64,000 nt of DNA from Olsenella uli (GTDB lineage Bacteria; Actinomycetota; Coriobacteriia; Coriobacteriales; Atopobiaceae), in the NCBI RefSeq assembly GCF_016900775.1, contig NZ_JACJKN010000001.1:186001-250000 (forward strand). Direction: 5' to 3'. The position numbers were made by a program, and so were the translations under genes. The notes beneath the pieces are model-generated. The model was not told where the DNA came from. It worked only from the letters and a program-made list of their open reading frames with translations, and ran no database searches. Below, piece by piece: positions 1 to 8,857 of the stretch (positions are counted from its first letter, which is position 1; the number at the start of each line of letters is the position of its first letter).

Positions 1-13
1 AAACGGTGGCGAA

Positions 14-30
14 ATAAACCGGTTTATAAT
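14..30 (+). promoter_or_regulatory. LacI-type operator over a -10 box
   Basis: A perfect 14-bp palindrome, ATAAACCGGTTTAT, occupies 14-27 and overlaps a consensus -10 hexamer TATAAT at 25-30. The CG-centred form is typical of LacI/GalR-family operators. The same AAACCGGTTT core lies in the promoter of the kduD gene at 10614-10623, so both arms of the locus probably answer to one repressor, which is not encoded in this window. The -35 at about 2-7 is weak. Confidence 0.7.
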
Positions 31-84
31 AAGCTGGACCGGAAAGAAGCGGGAAGTGGAACGAGGCAGGAAGGGACGGTAGGG

Positions 85-1272
85 ATGGCTCACGTGCACA
101 CGGAGAAGATCGCCGATCGCGAGCGCTGGCTCTCGGTCGAGCCGCTCACCAAGGAGGAGGTCGATCGCGGCCTGGCCTGCTGCCTCGCCCAGATTGACGC
201 CAACATGGAGGCCTTCGGCACGAGGTTTCCCTGGTCTGCCACCAAGGGCCTTGAGTACCCGGTCATTGACTGCATCGAGTGGACCGACGGCTTCTGGACC
301 GGCCTTCTCTGGCTCGCCTACGAGGTGACGGGGGACGAGAAGTACCGCGACCGCGCCCTCGAGAACGTCCAGAGCTTCAAGCACCGCGTCGAGAACCGCA
401 TCGAGCTCGATCACCATGACCTCGGCTTCCTCTATGTGCCCTCCTGCGTGGCGGCCTATCGCCTCACCGGCAGCGAGGACGCCCGCACCGCCGCCCTTCT
501 CGCCGCCGACAAGCTCATGGAGCGCTGGCAGCCCAAGGGCAAGTTCCTGCAGGCCTGGGGCCCCATGGACAGCCCCGAGCACTACCGCTTCATCATTGAC
601 TGCATGCTCAACCTGCCGATTCTCTACTTCGCCACGGAGGAGACCGGCGACACGCACTACCGCGACGTCTGCCGCATGCACTTTGACACCACGGTCAACA
701 ACATCATCCGCGAGGACGGCAGCGCCTTCCACACCTTCTATATGAACCCCGAGACCGGCGGCCCCGACCACGGCGCCACCCGTCAGGGCTACTCCGACGA
801 CTCCGCGTGGGCCCGTGGCCAGGCCTGGGGCATCTACGGTATCCCGCTGAACATGCGTCACCTGAACGACCGCAAGTACCTCGACACCTGGCGCGCGATG
901 GCGAACTACTTCATCAACCGCCTTCCCGAGGACTCCATCTGCTACTGGGACCTCATCTTCGGCGACGGCTCCGGCCAGTCCCGCGACTCCAGCGCCGCCG
1001 CCGCGGCCGCCTGCGGGTTCATGGAGGTCGCGCCCATGCTTCCCGTTGACGACCCCGACGCGCCCGTCTATGCCGGCGTCACCGCGCAGATGATGCGCTC
1101 CCTCATCAACTCGTACACCTCCGAGGACCACGCGCCCCTGCGCCCCATCCTCTATCACGGCGTCTACAGCTGGCACTCCGGCAAGGGCGTCGACGAGGGC
1201 AACATCTGGGGCGACTACTACTTCATGGAAGCCCTGGTTCGCAGCGCCAAGAGCTGGAACCCGTACTGGTAG
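85..1272 (+). CDS. ugl: Unsaturated glucuronyl hydrolase (GH88)
   Basis: This 395-residue protein hydrolyses the unsaturated uronic acid from disaccharides made by glycosaminoglycan lyases, releasing the amino sugar and a 4-deoxy-hexosulose uronate. It has no signal peptide, so it acts in the cytoplasm after PTS uptake. The family signature GYSDDSAWARGQAWG is present near residue 240. Asp112 (in HHDLGF) and Asp172 (in IIDCMLN) fall three residues from the catalytic Asp115 and Asp175 of the streptococcal enzyme, which supports full activity. It is the first gene of an operon with PTS IIB only 9 bp downstream and two lyases further on. Length is normal for the family. Confidence 0.95.
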   Translation: MAHVHTEKIADRERWLSVEPLTKEEVDRGLACCLAQIDANMEAFGTRFPWSATKGLEYPVIDCIEWTDGFWTGLLWLAYEVTGDEKYRDRALENVQSFKHRVENRIELDHHDLGFLYVPSCVAAYRLTGSEDARTAALLAADKLMERWQPKGKFLQAWGPMDSPEHYRFIIDCMLNLPILYFATEETGDTHYRDVCRMHFDTTVNNIIREDGSAFHTFYMNPETGGPDHGATRQGYSDDSAWARGQAWGIYGIPLNMRHLNDRKYLDTWRAMANYFINRLPEDSICYWDLIFGDGSGQSRDSSAAAAAACGFMEVAPMLPVDDPDAPVYAGVTAQMMRSLINSYTSEDHAPLRPILYHGVYSWHSGKGVDEGNIWGDYYFMEALVRSAKSWNPYW

Positions 1273-1281
1273 GAGGAAGAA

Positions 1282-1776
1282 ATGGCAACACCCAACATCG
1301 TTATGACCCGCATTGACGAGCGTCTCGTCCACGGTCAGGGCCAGCTCTGGATCAAGTCCCTGGGAGTCAACACCGTCATCGTGGCCAACGACGAGGCGGC
1401 AGGTGACAAGATGGCCCAGACCCTCATGAAGACGGTCATCCCCGGCAACATCGCCATGCGCTTCTTCACGCTGCAGAAGACGATTGACATTATCCACAAG
1501 GCCGCTCCCGCGCAGCGCATCTTCCTGCTCGTGAAGAACCCGGCCGACGCGCTCACCCTCGTCGAGGGCGGCGTGCCCGTGACCGAGATCAACGTCGGCA
1601 ACATCCACAACGCCGACGGCAAGGAGAAGGTCACTCGCTCCATCTTCGTTGGCGCCGAGGACAAGGCCGCCATTCTCGCCATGGCCGACAAGGGCGTCAA
1701 GTTCAACACCAAGACCACCCCGTCCGGCGCTGACGGCGCGGCCGAGGTCGACATCGTGGAGTTCTGCAGGAAGTAG
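1282..1776 (+). CDS. PTS mannose-family EIIB, glycosaminoglycan disaccharide
   Basis: A 164-residue cytoplasmic EIIB of the mannose/fructose/sorbose family. The phosphorylated histidine is His17 in the motif RIDERLVHGQ. It passes phosphate from EIIA to the sugar entering through the IIC-IID pair encoded next. An AGGAGGAAG ribosome site lies just before the ATG, right after the ugl stop. The context (ugl, PL8, heparinase-like lyase) indicates an unsaturated hyaluronan or chondroitin disaccharide as substrate, as in streptococcal clusters. No mannose-type EIIA is encoded in this locus; it probably lies upstream of the window. Confidence 0.92.
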   Translation: MATPNIVMTRIDERLVHGQGQLWIKSLGVNTVIVANDEAAGDKMAQTLMKTVIPGNIAMRFFTLQKTIDIIHKAAPAQRIFLLVKNPADALTLVEGGVPVTEINVGNIHNADGKEKVTRSIFVGAEDKAAILAMADKGVKFNTKTTPSGADGAAEVDIVEFCRK

Positions 1777-1845
1777 CCCCTGCTGAGCATACCGCCCGCC
1801 AAGGGGAGGGCGGAACGTAGTGTCAGGTAGGAAAAAGGAGGGAAC

Positions 1846-2634
1846 GTGGAGATCTCGTTCATCCAGGCCATTCTGATTGGCCTCTGGACAGCTGTCTGCT
1901 GGAGCGGCATGCTGTTCGGAATCTACACCAACCGCAGCCTCGTGCTGGCGTTCGGTGTGGGCGTCATCCTCGGCGACATCCCGACGGCGCTTGGCGTCGG
2001 CGCGGTGGCCGAGCTCGCATTCATGGGCTTTGGCGTCGGTGCCGGCGGCACCGTCCCGCCCAACGCCATCGGCCCCGGCATCGTGGGCACCCTGATGGCC
2101 ATCACCACCGAGGGCGTCACCCCGGAGAGCGCGCTTGCCCTCTCCATCCCGTTCGCGGTTGCCATTCAGTTCCTGCAGACCGCCATCTACACGGCCTGCT
2201 CCGGTAACCAGGAGGCCGCTGCCCGCGCCCTCGCCGCCAACAAGCTTGGCAAGTACCGCTTCGTCTGCAACATCACCGTGATCCTGTTCGCCGTGGGCGG
2301 CTTCCTGCTCGGCTTCTTCGCCGCCTTCGCAATGCCGGCCCTCCAGGTCGTCATCGAGGCCATCCCCGAGTGGCTTACCTCGGGCCTCTCCGTCGCCGGC
2401 GGCATGCTGCCCGCCATCGGCTTCGCGATGATCATGAGCGTCATGCTCACCAAGGAGTTCATCCCCTTCGCGCTGCTCGGCTACATCTGCGCCGGCTACC
2501 TCGGGATCCCGACGGTCGGCATCGCCATGGTTGGCCTCGTGTTCGCCCTCAAGCACTACTTTGAAGTGAAGAAGCAGGAGGAGCTCGCTCCCGCTGCCGC
2601 CACCGAGGAGGTCAGCCACGATGACTGGATCTAA
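1846..2634 (+). CDS. PTS mannose-family EIIC
   Basis: A 262-residue integral membrane protein of the EIIC mannose/sorbose family. It begins at GTG with a strong AAAGGAGGG ribosome site, and no ATG is better placed. Hydrophobic helices alternate with the Gly-rich family segments LGDIPTALGVG and SVAGGMLPAIGFAM. With the following IID gene it forms the transmembrane sugar channel. Its last 14 bp overlap the IID start, which suggests translational coupling. Confidence 0.92.
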   Translation: MEISFIQAILIGLWTAVCWSGMLFGIYTNRSLVLAFGVGVILGDIPTALGVGAVAELAFMGFGVGAGGTVPPNAIGPGIVGTLMAITTEGVTPESALALSIPFAVAIQFLQTAIYTACSGNQEAAARALAANKLGKYRFVCNITVILFAVGGFLLGFFAAFAMPALQVVIEAIPEWLTSGLSVAGGMLPAIGFAMIMSVMLTKEFIPFALLGYICAGYLGIPTVGIAMVGLVFALKHYFEVKKQEELAPAAATEEVSHDDWI

Positions 2635-3445
2635 CGAGAAGAAGCTCGTCAAGGGCGATTACACCAAGACGATGATTCGTGCCTGGCTGCTGCAGAACGG
2701 CTTCAACTACAGCAACTACCAGGGCAATGGCTACTCCTATGTCGTCTATCCCGCTCTCAAGAAGATTCACGGCAGCAACAAGGAGGCCCTGTGCAAGGAC
2801 CTCGCCGACAACTGCGAGTTCTACAACACGAACCCGAACCTGCTGCCGTTTGTGACGTCGCTTCACCTGGCCATGGCCGACGAGGGCGTCCCCTACAGCG
2901 AGATCCGTGGTCTCAAGATGGCCCTCATGGGCCCGCTCGCCGGCATCGGTGACTCGCTCTCCCAGTTCTGCCTCGCCCCGCTCTACTCGACGATCTTCTC
3001 GTCGCTTGCCATGCAGGGCATGGCCTTTGCGCCGGTGGGCTTCTTCCTCGCCATCAACGCGACGCTGCTCGCCATCAAGTACGTGATGATGAACCTGGGC
3101 CACAAGCTCGGCACCTCCGTCATCGACACGCTGTCCAAGTCCATGGGCCTCATCTCCGAGTGCGCCAGCATGGTCGGCGTCACGGTCATCACCGGCCTCG
3201 CCGCCACGTTCGTCAAGATGAACGTGAACATCGAGTTCGCGGCTGGAGCCGCCGAGGAGGGCGTCAAGCAGTCCACCGTGAGCATCCAGGGCATGCTCGA
3301 CAACATCGCCCCGAAGCTGCTCCCGATGCTGTACCTGCTCCTCATGTACTACCTCATCAAGAAGCGCAACTGGAACACCTACCAGCTCGTCATCCTGACG
3401 ATCGTCGTCGGCGTGGTGCTTTCCGTCTGCGGCATCCTCGTCTAG
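2621..3445 (+). CDS. PTS mannose-family EIID
   Basis: A 274-residue EIID protein, the second membrane half of the mannose-family permease. Family hallmarks are visible: an N-terminal amphipathic part with FNYSNYQGNGYSYVVYPAL, the segment MGPLAGIGDSLSQ around residue 105, and C-terminal membrane helices. It overlaps the IIC gene by 14 bp. A 12-bp stem follows the stop, which may reduce readthrough into the surface lyase. Confidence 0.92.
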   Translation: MTGSNEKKLVKGDYTKTMIRAWLLQNGFNYSNYQGNGYSYVVYPALKKIHGSNKEALCKDLADNCEFYNTNPNLLPFVTSLHLAMADEGVPYSEIRGLKMALMGPLAGIGDSLSQFCLAPLYSTIFSSLAMQGMAFAPVGFFLAINATLLAIKYVMMNLGHKLGTSVIDTLSKSMGLISECASMVGVTVITGLAATFVKMNVNIEFAAGAAEEGVKQSTVSIQGMLDNIAPKLLPMLYLLLMYYLIKKRNWNTYQLVILTIVVGVVLSVCGILV

Positions 3446-3465
3446 TCGGCTAGCCGAGAACTTGA

Positions 3466-3506
3466 CAAGGGGGGCGCTTCGCCGCTGGTGCGGGGCGTCC
3501 CCCTTG
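3466..3506 (+). terminator. Hairpin between IID and the PL8 lyase
   Basis: Arms CAAGGGGGGCGC (3466-3477) and GCGTCCCCCTTG (3495-3506) pair over 12 bp with one G-U pair and an 17-nt loop. There is no T run after it, so it may be an mRNA processing or stability element or a weak attenuator rather than a full terminator. Confidence 0.45.
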
Positions 3507-3582
3507 GCATACCGATGAAGTGCCTGTTGACTGTCGGAAAGGGAGCAGAGGAGCCCCTCCGACACGAAATGAAGGGGAGAGT

Positions 3583-6500
3583 ATGGAGCAAGTTACATTT
3601 AGGGTCGGCTGGCGACCCAGCCTATGCCGTGCGGGAGCAGTTGGCCTGCTGACGCTTTCTCTTGCGGGTGCCGGAGTTGCGCTCGCGCCCGTGACCGCCC
3701 TTGCCGAGGGGGAGACGGAGGGGATCGTTGAGACCCACGGCCTCGAGCAGAGCATGTCGCTGACCACGCGCCAGTTCCGCTTTGCAGACGACGGCGGCCA
3801 GGATGCGGGCTCGCTTGTCTGGGAGAGCTCCGATGAGGCGGTTGCCACGGTAAACGAGGAGGGCCTCGTCACCGCTGTTGCGCCGGGCACGGCGACCATT
3901 ACCGCCTCTGGCGAGTCGGGGGTTGTTTCCACGACTGAGGTTACCGTCGCCGAGCCTGAATACAGCGCGGATTATGATCTTATGCAGGACCGCTGGCTGC
4001 GCCGCATCGTGGGCTCCGCGCCGAGCGAGGGTCCGCTCGACATGTCCGATGACGCCCTGGTGGCCTACGCCAACAAGCAGCTTGCCGACGCGCAGGGCAA
4101 CTGGGACACGGTCGAGAGGGACGAGGACGGCAACGCCACGTGCTGGGAGAGAATCGCCTCTGACAGCGATTCGGCGAACTTCACCTCGCAGCTCAAGAAG
4201 CTCCGCCCGCTCGTCATCGCCTTTGGCATGAACCTCGAGGGCAACGACCTCTACCAGAATCGTGCGCTCTACGAGGACATCATGAGCGTGCTCGACTACT
4301 TCGTGAGCCCCGAGGGCATGGACTACGGCTCCCAGACGAAGGACTGGACGGAGTTCAACAGCACCGGCGTGGTCAGCAACTGGTGGGACTGGCAGATCGG
4401 CTGCCCCGGCCGCCTCGCCGACATGCTCATCGTCATGTCCGACTACTGCGACTACGAGGCCATCGAGCCCGTCGTTGACGCGGTGGGCAAGTACTGCGTC
4501 GAGCCTGAGAAGCAGCTCAATGCCGCCAGCGGCTGGGTCACCTCCACCGGCTCCAACCGCACCGACATCGCCAACGCCATGATGGGCATGGCCATCGTGT
4601 CCCATGATGGCGCCGAGAAGCTCTCCCTCGTGGACAGCCAGGTGCCCACGGTCCTGCAGGAGGTCACCACCGGCGACGGCATCTATGCCGACGGCTCCAT
4701 CGTGCAGCACACCGCCCAGGCCTACACCGGCAGCTACGGCAACGAGCTCATCAAGGGCGTTGCCAAGATCACGGCCATCCTCGCGGACACCGAGTGGGCC
4801 TTCAACGATCCGGGAATCTACAACCTCTACAATGCCGTGTCCACGGGCTACATCCCGCTCATGCACGGCTCCGAGATGATGTCGATGGTCAACGGCCGCG
4901 CCGCGGCGCGCGTCCAGGACACCGCCCCCTACAGCTCCGAGAAGTACTGGGGCAACGAGACCATCGCGAACCTGCTCAACATCGCCCAGTCTGCGCCGGA
5001 GCCCTACAAGACGGAGTTCCTCTCCACCATCAAGGGCTGGCTGCTCGACGCTGGTGACTTCTACTTCGATAACGCGCGCGACTTCGACGCGATGCTTCTC
5101 GCCAAGGACCTTCTCAACGACTCAAGCATCGCGGCGACGACCTACGAGGGCATGCGCGTCTTCGGCTCGATGGACCGCGTGGTCCAGCAGACCGAGAGCT
5201 ACGCCGCGGGCCTCAGCATGTACTCCACGCGCATCTACAACTACGAGTGCATGAACGGCGAGAACAAGCACGGCTGGCACCAGGGCGACGGCGTGCTCTA
5301 CGTCTATACCGACGATGACACCTATGACATCGGCTACTGGGCGACGGTTGACCCGTATCGCCTGCCGGGCACCACGGTCGACACGCGCGAGCTTCCGAGC
5401 GACCTGGACATCCCCATGTACTCCACCCAGGATTGGGTTGGCGGCGTGACCGACGGCACCAATGGCGCGGCTGGCATGAGCTTCGATACCTCCAACCTCG
5501 TCGATGCGGAGAAGAACAACCTCGGCATGGATCTTGTGGCCAAGAAGTCCTACTTCTTCCTCGACGGCAAGATCGTCGAGCTGGGCGCCGGCATCACCGG
5601 AACCACTGACGCCACGATCGAGACCACGGTCGAGAACCGCATGATGACCGCGGGCGACGCCGCCGTGACCGTTGACGGCACCGCTTGGAACGGCGAGAAG
5701 AACGTCGAGCTCGAGGACGGCAGCTATGTGACGCTCGCCGGCACCACCGGCAGCTCGAGCATGGGCTACTACTTCATCGACGGTACGCCCGTCGAGATGT
5801 CCAAGGAGACGAACACCGGCTCCTACGCCGAGATCAACGACTCCTTCCCGTATGCCGAGGAGTTCACGCGCTCCTACTTCAAGCTCGGCATCAACCACGG
5901 CAAGTCCGTCGAGAACGGCACCTACGGCTTCATCGTGATGCCCGGCGCCACGACCGACTCCATGGCCGCCTATGCCGCCAACCCCACGGTCGAGGTTCTC
6001 GCGAACACCTCCGAGGTGCAGGCGGTTCGCGATAGCGCCACCGGCGCCATCGCCGCCAACGTGTGGGCTGAGGGCGGAGCAACTGTTGGCGGAATCACCG
6101 TCAACGGCCCTGCCTCCATCTATGCCGTCGAGCAGGATGGCGCCCTCAAGGTTTACGTGAGCGATCCGACCCACCTTTCCAGCAGCGTGACCGTCAAGGT
6201 GGATAACGTTGTCGGCACCGTCTCTCTTGACGACACCGTGACCGACAACCTTGACGGCACCTATACGGCGAGCGTTGACGGCACGGCTGGCGCCACGCAC
6301 GCGTTCGAGGTCCGACTCGCCGAGCAGGTGAGCACCGACGACCTCGAGGCCGCCATCGACCAGGCGGGCTCGCTCAACGCCGCCGACTACACGCCCGAGT
6401 CCTGGGCCGCGTTCCAGGCCGCCCTTGCGCAGGCGAACGCCGCCCTCGTCTCCGGTGACCAGGCTGCCATTGACGGCGCGCTTGTCACCCTGAACAATGC

Positions 6501-6747
6501 TATGTCCGCCCTCAAGCCCGCCGGCACCACGACCGACGACACCCAGAAGCCGGGCGGCAACGGGGGCGCGGGGTCCAGCGACAGGCCGGCCGGCACGACC
6601 GATTCCGGAACGGCGAACGGCAAGCCCGGCGAGGGCAAGGTTCCCGAGACCGGGGACGCGCTCGTCTCCGCCGCGCCGATTGCGGCCGTGGGGGCCGTCG
6701 CCCTTGTCGCCGCCTGGGGCGCCCGCAAGGCCGGCAAGCACGAGTAG
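3583..6747 (+). CDS. Cell-wall-anchored PL8 hyaluronate/chondroitin lyase
   Basis: A 1054-residue exported polysaccharide lyase. The chosen ATG follows GAAGGGGAG; an in-frame upstream ATG at 3520 lacks a good site and would put a charged leader before the signal peptide. Order of parts: signal peptide (about 1-42, ending ALA), Ig-like Big2 domain (about 50-120), PL8 alpha/alpha toroid with NWWDWQIG at 266-273, then the beta-sandwich domains, a FIVAR-type helical repeat (about 930-985), a Pro/Gly/Thr spacer, VPETG at 1020-1024, a hydrophobic segment and a basic tail. Asn325, His376 and Tyr385 match the Asn/His/Tyr catalytic set of PL8. VPETG is a variant sortase motif, so the enzyme is probably anchored on the surface and feeds the PTS upstream. 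Confidence 0.93.
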   Translation: MEQVTFRVGWRPSLCRAGAVGLLTLSLAGAGVALAPVTALAEGETEGIVETHGLEQSMSLTTRQFRFADDGGQDAGSLVWESSDEAVATVNEEGLVTAVAPGTATITASGESGVVSTTEVTVAEPEYSADYDLMQDRWLRRIVGSAPSEGPLDMSDDALVAYANKQLADAQGNWDTVERDEDGNATCWERIASDSDSANFTSQLKKLRPLVIAFGMNLEGNDLYQNRALYEDIMSVLDYFVSPEGMDYGSQTKDWTEFNSTGVVSNWWDWQIGCPGRLADMLIVMSDYCDYEAIEPVVDAVGKYCVEPEKQLNAASGWVTSTGSNRTDIANAMMGMAIVSHDGAEKLSLVDSQVPTVLQEVTTGDGIYADGSIVQHTAQAYTGSYGNELIKGVAKITAILADTEWAFNDPGIYNLYNAVSTGYIPLMHGSEMMSMVNGRAAARVQDTAPYSSEKYWGNETIANLLNIAQSAPEPYKTEFLSTIKGWLLDAGDFYFDNARDFDAMLLAKDLLNDSSIAATTYEGMRVFGSMDRVVQQTESYAAGLSMYSTRIYNYECMNGENKHGWHQGDGVLYVYTDDDTYDIGYWATVDPYRLPGTTVDTRELPSDLDIPMYSTQDWVGGVTDGTNGAAGMSFDTSNLVDAEKNNLGMDLVAKKSYFFLDGKIVELGAGITGTTDATIETTVENRMMTAGDAAVTVDGTAWNGEKNVELEDGSYVTLAGTTGSSSMGYYFIDGTPVEMSKETNTGSYAEINDSFPYAEEFTRSYFKLGINHGKSVENGTYGFIVMPGATTDSMAAYAANPTVEVLANTSEVQAVRDSATGAIAANVWAEGGATVGGITVNGPASIYAVEQDGALKVYVSDPTHLSSSVTVKVDNVVGTVSLDDTVTDNLDGTYTASVDGTAGATHAFEVRLAEQVSTDDLEAAIDQAGSLNAADYTPESWAAFQAALAQANAALVSGDQAAIDGALVTLNNAMSALKPAGTTTDDTQKPGGNGGAGSSDRPAGTTDSGTANGKPGEGKVPETGDALVSAAPIAAVGAVALVAAWGARKAGKHE

Positions 6748-6759
6748 CGGGGGAACGTT

Positions 6760-8739
6760 ATGAACCTTGAAGCGATCCGAAAGAGGCTGCGGCGGGCCGC
6801 CCGCCTCATGCGCGTGAGCGAGATGGGCGAGCGGCTGCACGGCCGCGACCTCTCCGTTCTTCTCGCCCGCGCGGACGAGGTCATGGCGGACACCTACACC
6901 TTCTCCAAAACGTGGGACATGGAGCGCTGCCGCGTGCCCTTCACGCTGCCGGCCGGCGCCTATGACTGGAACGTCGTCAACAACGACGACGAAGAGTGGT
7001 GCTTCATGCTCAACCGCATGGACTACCTCGAGGACCTGGCGCTCGCCTCTCTGGTGACGGGGGACGAGAAGTACGCGCGCAAGGCAGCCGAGCTCATCGG
7101 CTCCTGGGTGGACGCGCACCCCACGATCGTGCCCGAGCTCTCCACGCGCACGCTCGACACCGGCATCCGCATCCGCTCCATGGTGTGCGTGCTGCCCGCG
7201 CTGGACGCCGTTGGCGTCCTTGCGGACGAGCTGCTGGAGAAGACGGTCGCGAGCGTGCGCGACCAGATCGCGTCGCTGCGCGAGCGCTACCTCCCCAAGT
7301 ACGAGACCAGCAACTGGGGCAGCATCCAGACGCTCGCCATCCTCACGGTCCTGGCCACGCTCGAGGACGACCCCGCTTCCGACCCCGACTGGGCCTGGGC
7401 GGCCGGGCGCGCCGAGTCCCAGATGGCCGCGCAGGTCTACCCTGACGGCATCGACTGGGAGCAGTCCACGATGTACCACGTCGAGGTGCTGCTGTACTCG
7501 CTCCGCGCCCTCCACGTGCTGGAGGCGCAGGGCGCCCCGGTCCCGCGTGGGCTGCGCGGTGCGGCAGAGCGGCTCTCCCGCGCCCTTGCGGCGCAGATGA
7601 TGCCCAACGGCTGTATCGACGCCCAGGGCGACTCCGACCGCACGGACGTCCGGGGCCTCATGGCCCTCTGCGCGGGCGTGCTCGGTGACACGGCGCTCGC
7701 CGTGGCGTCCGGCCGCACGGAGCTCGATCCGGGCGACGTCTTTGCCTTTGGCTGCGACGTCGAGGACGCCCTCGTGGCGTGCGCGGGCGAGAAGGGCGCC
7801 GAGCTGCCGCTCGTCTTTGACGGCATGGACTCCGGCCTCTTTGTGGCCCGCTCCTCATGGGATGCGGACGCCAACCTCACCGAGTTCTCCTCCGGGCCCC
7901 TGGGCTCTGGCCACGGGCACTCGGACAACCTGCACGTGACCGCCGTCTATCATGGCGCGCCCGTGCTTGTTGACGGCGGGCGCTACACCTACCGCGAGGA
8001 CTCGCCGGAGCGGCCGTACCTCAAGGGGCCGCTCGCCCACAACGTGCCGCTGCTGGACGGCCGCTCGAGCTGCGCGCCCAAGGGCAGCTGGGGGTACTCC
8101 GACTTTGGCTACCCGCTCAAGACCTACGCCCGTCACGCGGATGGCGCCCACTACTTCGAGGGTGCTCTCGTGGGGCACGACCCGATGCACGTGCTCGTGC
8201 GCAAGCTCGTGGCGCTGGACTGCGGCATCTGGGTCTGCGCGGACGAGGCCCTGGCCGAGGGGAAGCACGAGCTGGTCTCGCGGTTCCACCTCGATCCCGA
8301 GGCGCGCGTGGAGGCTGCGGAGGGCGGCTGCCGCGTCATCTGCCCGGCGGGCGAGCTGACGCTCGGCTCCACGGGCGCGCTGACGCTCGGCTCCGAGCAG
8401 ATCTCGCTCGACTACAATGCCCTGTCCGACGCCGCCCTCGTCGAGGCGCGCGCCGCGGTTTCCGAGAGGGGTGGCCAGCTCTGGTGGCTCGCCCCGGCGG
8501 ACGTGCGCGTGAGTCCCGCCCAGGTGCTCCGCGGCGGCTCCGAGCCCGTGGACCCGGCGCTTGCCGAGGCCGTGCGCTTTGAGCTTCCCGGCGGGGAGTT
8601 CTACACCGTGGCGTTCTTCCACGGTGAGGTCTACACCGGCGTGAAGGCGTTCGCCCTCGAGGGCGTCTCCTTCCACGCTAAGGCCGTCGTCGTCCACGGC
8701 GCGGGCGACGCGCGCGACCTCACCGTCCTGCGCGCCTAG
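6760..8739 (+). CDS. Heparinase II/III-family polysaccharide lyase
   Basis: A 659-residue protein starting 12 bp after the PL8 gene. The N-terminal half is an alpha/alpha toroid with YETSNWGSIQTLAI near 185; the C-terminal half has the heparinase II/III beta-sandwich signature HGHSDNLHV near 387 and DGGRYTY. There is no signal peptide, so it probably acts in the cytoplasm on oligosaccharides brought in by the PTS, or is exported by an unseen route. Families PL12, PL15, PL21 and PL33 share this fold; PL33-like action on hyaluronan or chondroitin oligosaccharides fits the neighbours but cannot be fixed from sequence alone. Confidence 0.82.
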   Translation: MNLEAIRKRLRRAARLMRVSEMGERLHGRDLSVLLARADEVMADTYTFSKTWDMERCRVPFTLPAGAYDWNVVNNDDEEWCFMLNRMDYLEDLALASLVTGDEKYARKAAELIGSWVDAHPTIVPELSTRTLDTGIRIRSMVCVLPALDAVGVLADELLEKTVASVRDQIASLRERYLPKYETSNWGSIQTLAILTVLATLEDDPASDPDWAWAAGRAESQMAAQVYPDGIDWEQSTMYHVEVLLYSLRALHVLEAQGAPVPRGLRGAAERLSRALAAQMMPNGCIDAQGDSDRTDVRGLMALCAGVLGDTALAVASGRTELDPGDVFAFGCDVEDALVACAGEKGAELPLVFDGMDSGLFVARSSWDADANLTEFSSGPLGSGHGHSDNLHVTAVYHGAPVLVDGGRYTYREDSPERPYLKGPLAHNVPLLDGRSSCAPKGSWGYSDFGYPLKTYARHADGAHYFEGALVGHDPMHVLVRKLVALDCGIWVCADEALAEGKHELVSRFHLDPEARVEAAEGGCRVICPAGELTLGSTGALTLGSEQISLDYNALSDAALVEARAAVSERGGQLWWLAPADVRVSPAQVLRGGSEPVDPALAEAVRFELPGGEFYTVAFFHGEVYTGVKAFALEGVSFHAKAVVVHGAGDARDLTVLRA

Positions 8740-8747
8740 GTGTTAGT

Positions 8748-8857
8748 TGTGTTAGTTGGGGACAGTCCCCAACTAACACACACTTTTGATGAAGCGGGCC
8801 ACCGAGAGGAACCTCGGCGGCCCGCTCTGTTAATTGGGGACTGTCCCCAACTAACAG
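8748..8857. repeat. REP pair around a hairpin (GGGGACNGTCCCC family)
   Basis: Two related palindromes, 8748-8780 (TGTTAGTTGGGGAC arm) and 8827-8857 (TGTTAATTGGGGAC arm), flank a GC-rich hairpin at about 8791-8824. The set separates two convergent operons and probably ends both transcripts. The right palindrome contains the stop codon of the minus-strand gene (8851-8853). The same core recurs at 50021, 50061 and 63460. Confidence 0.8.

Noticed and set aside
3520-3582. Upstream start for the PL8 lyase
   Set aside because: No ribosome site there, and the residues are charged and would precede the signal peptide.
5122-7515. A 797-codon open frame on the minus strand across the PL8 and heparinase genes
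   Set aside because: It is an antisense shadow produced by GC-rich third positions; the plus-strand genes have clear domains, catalytic residues and starts.
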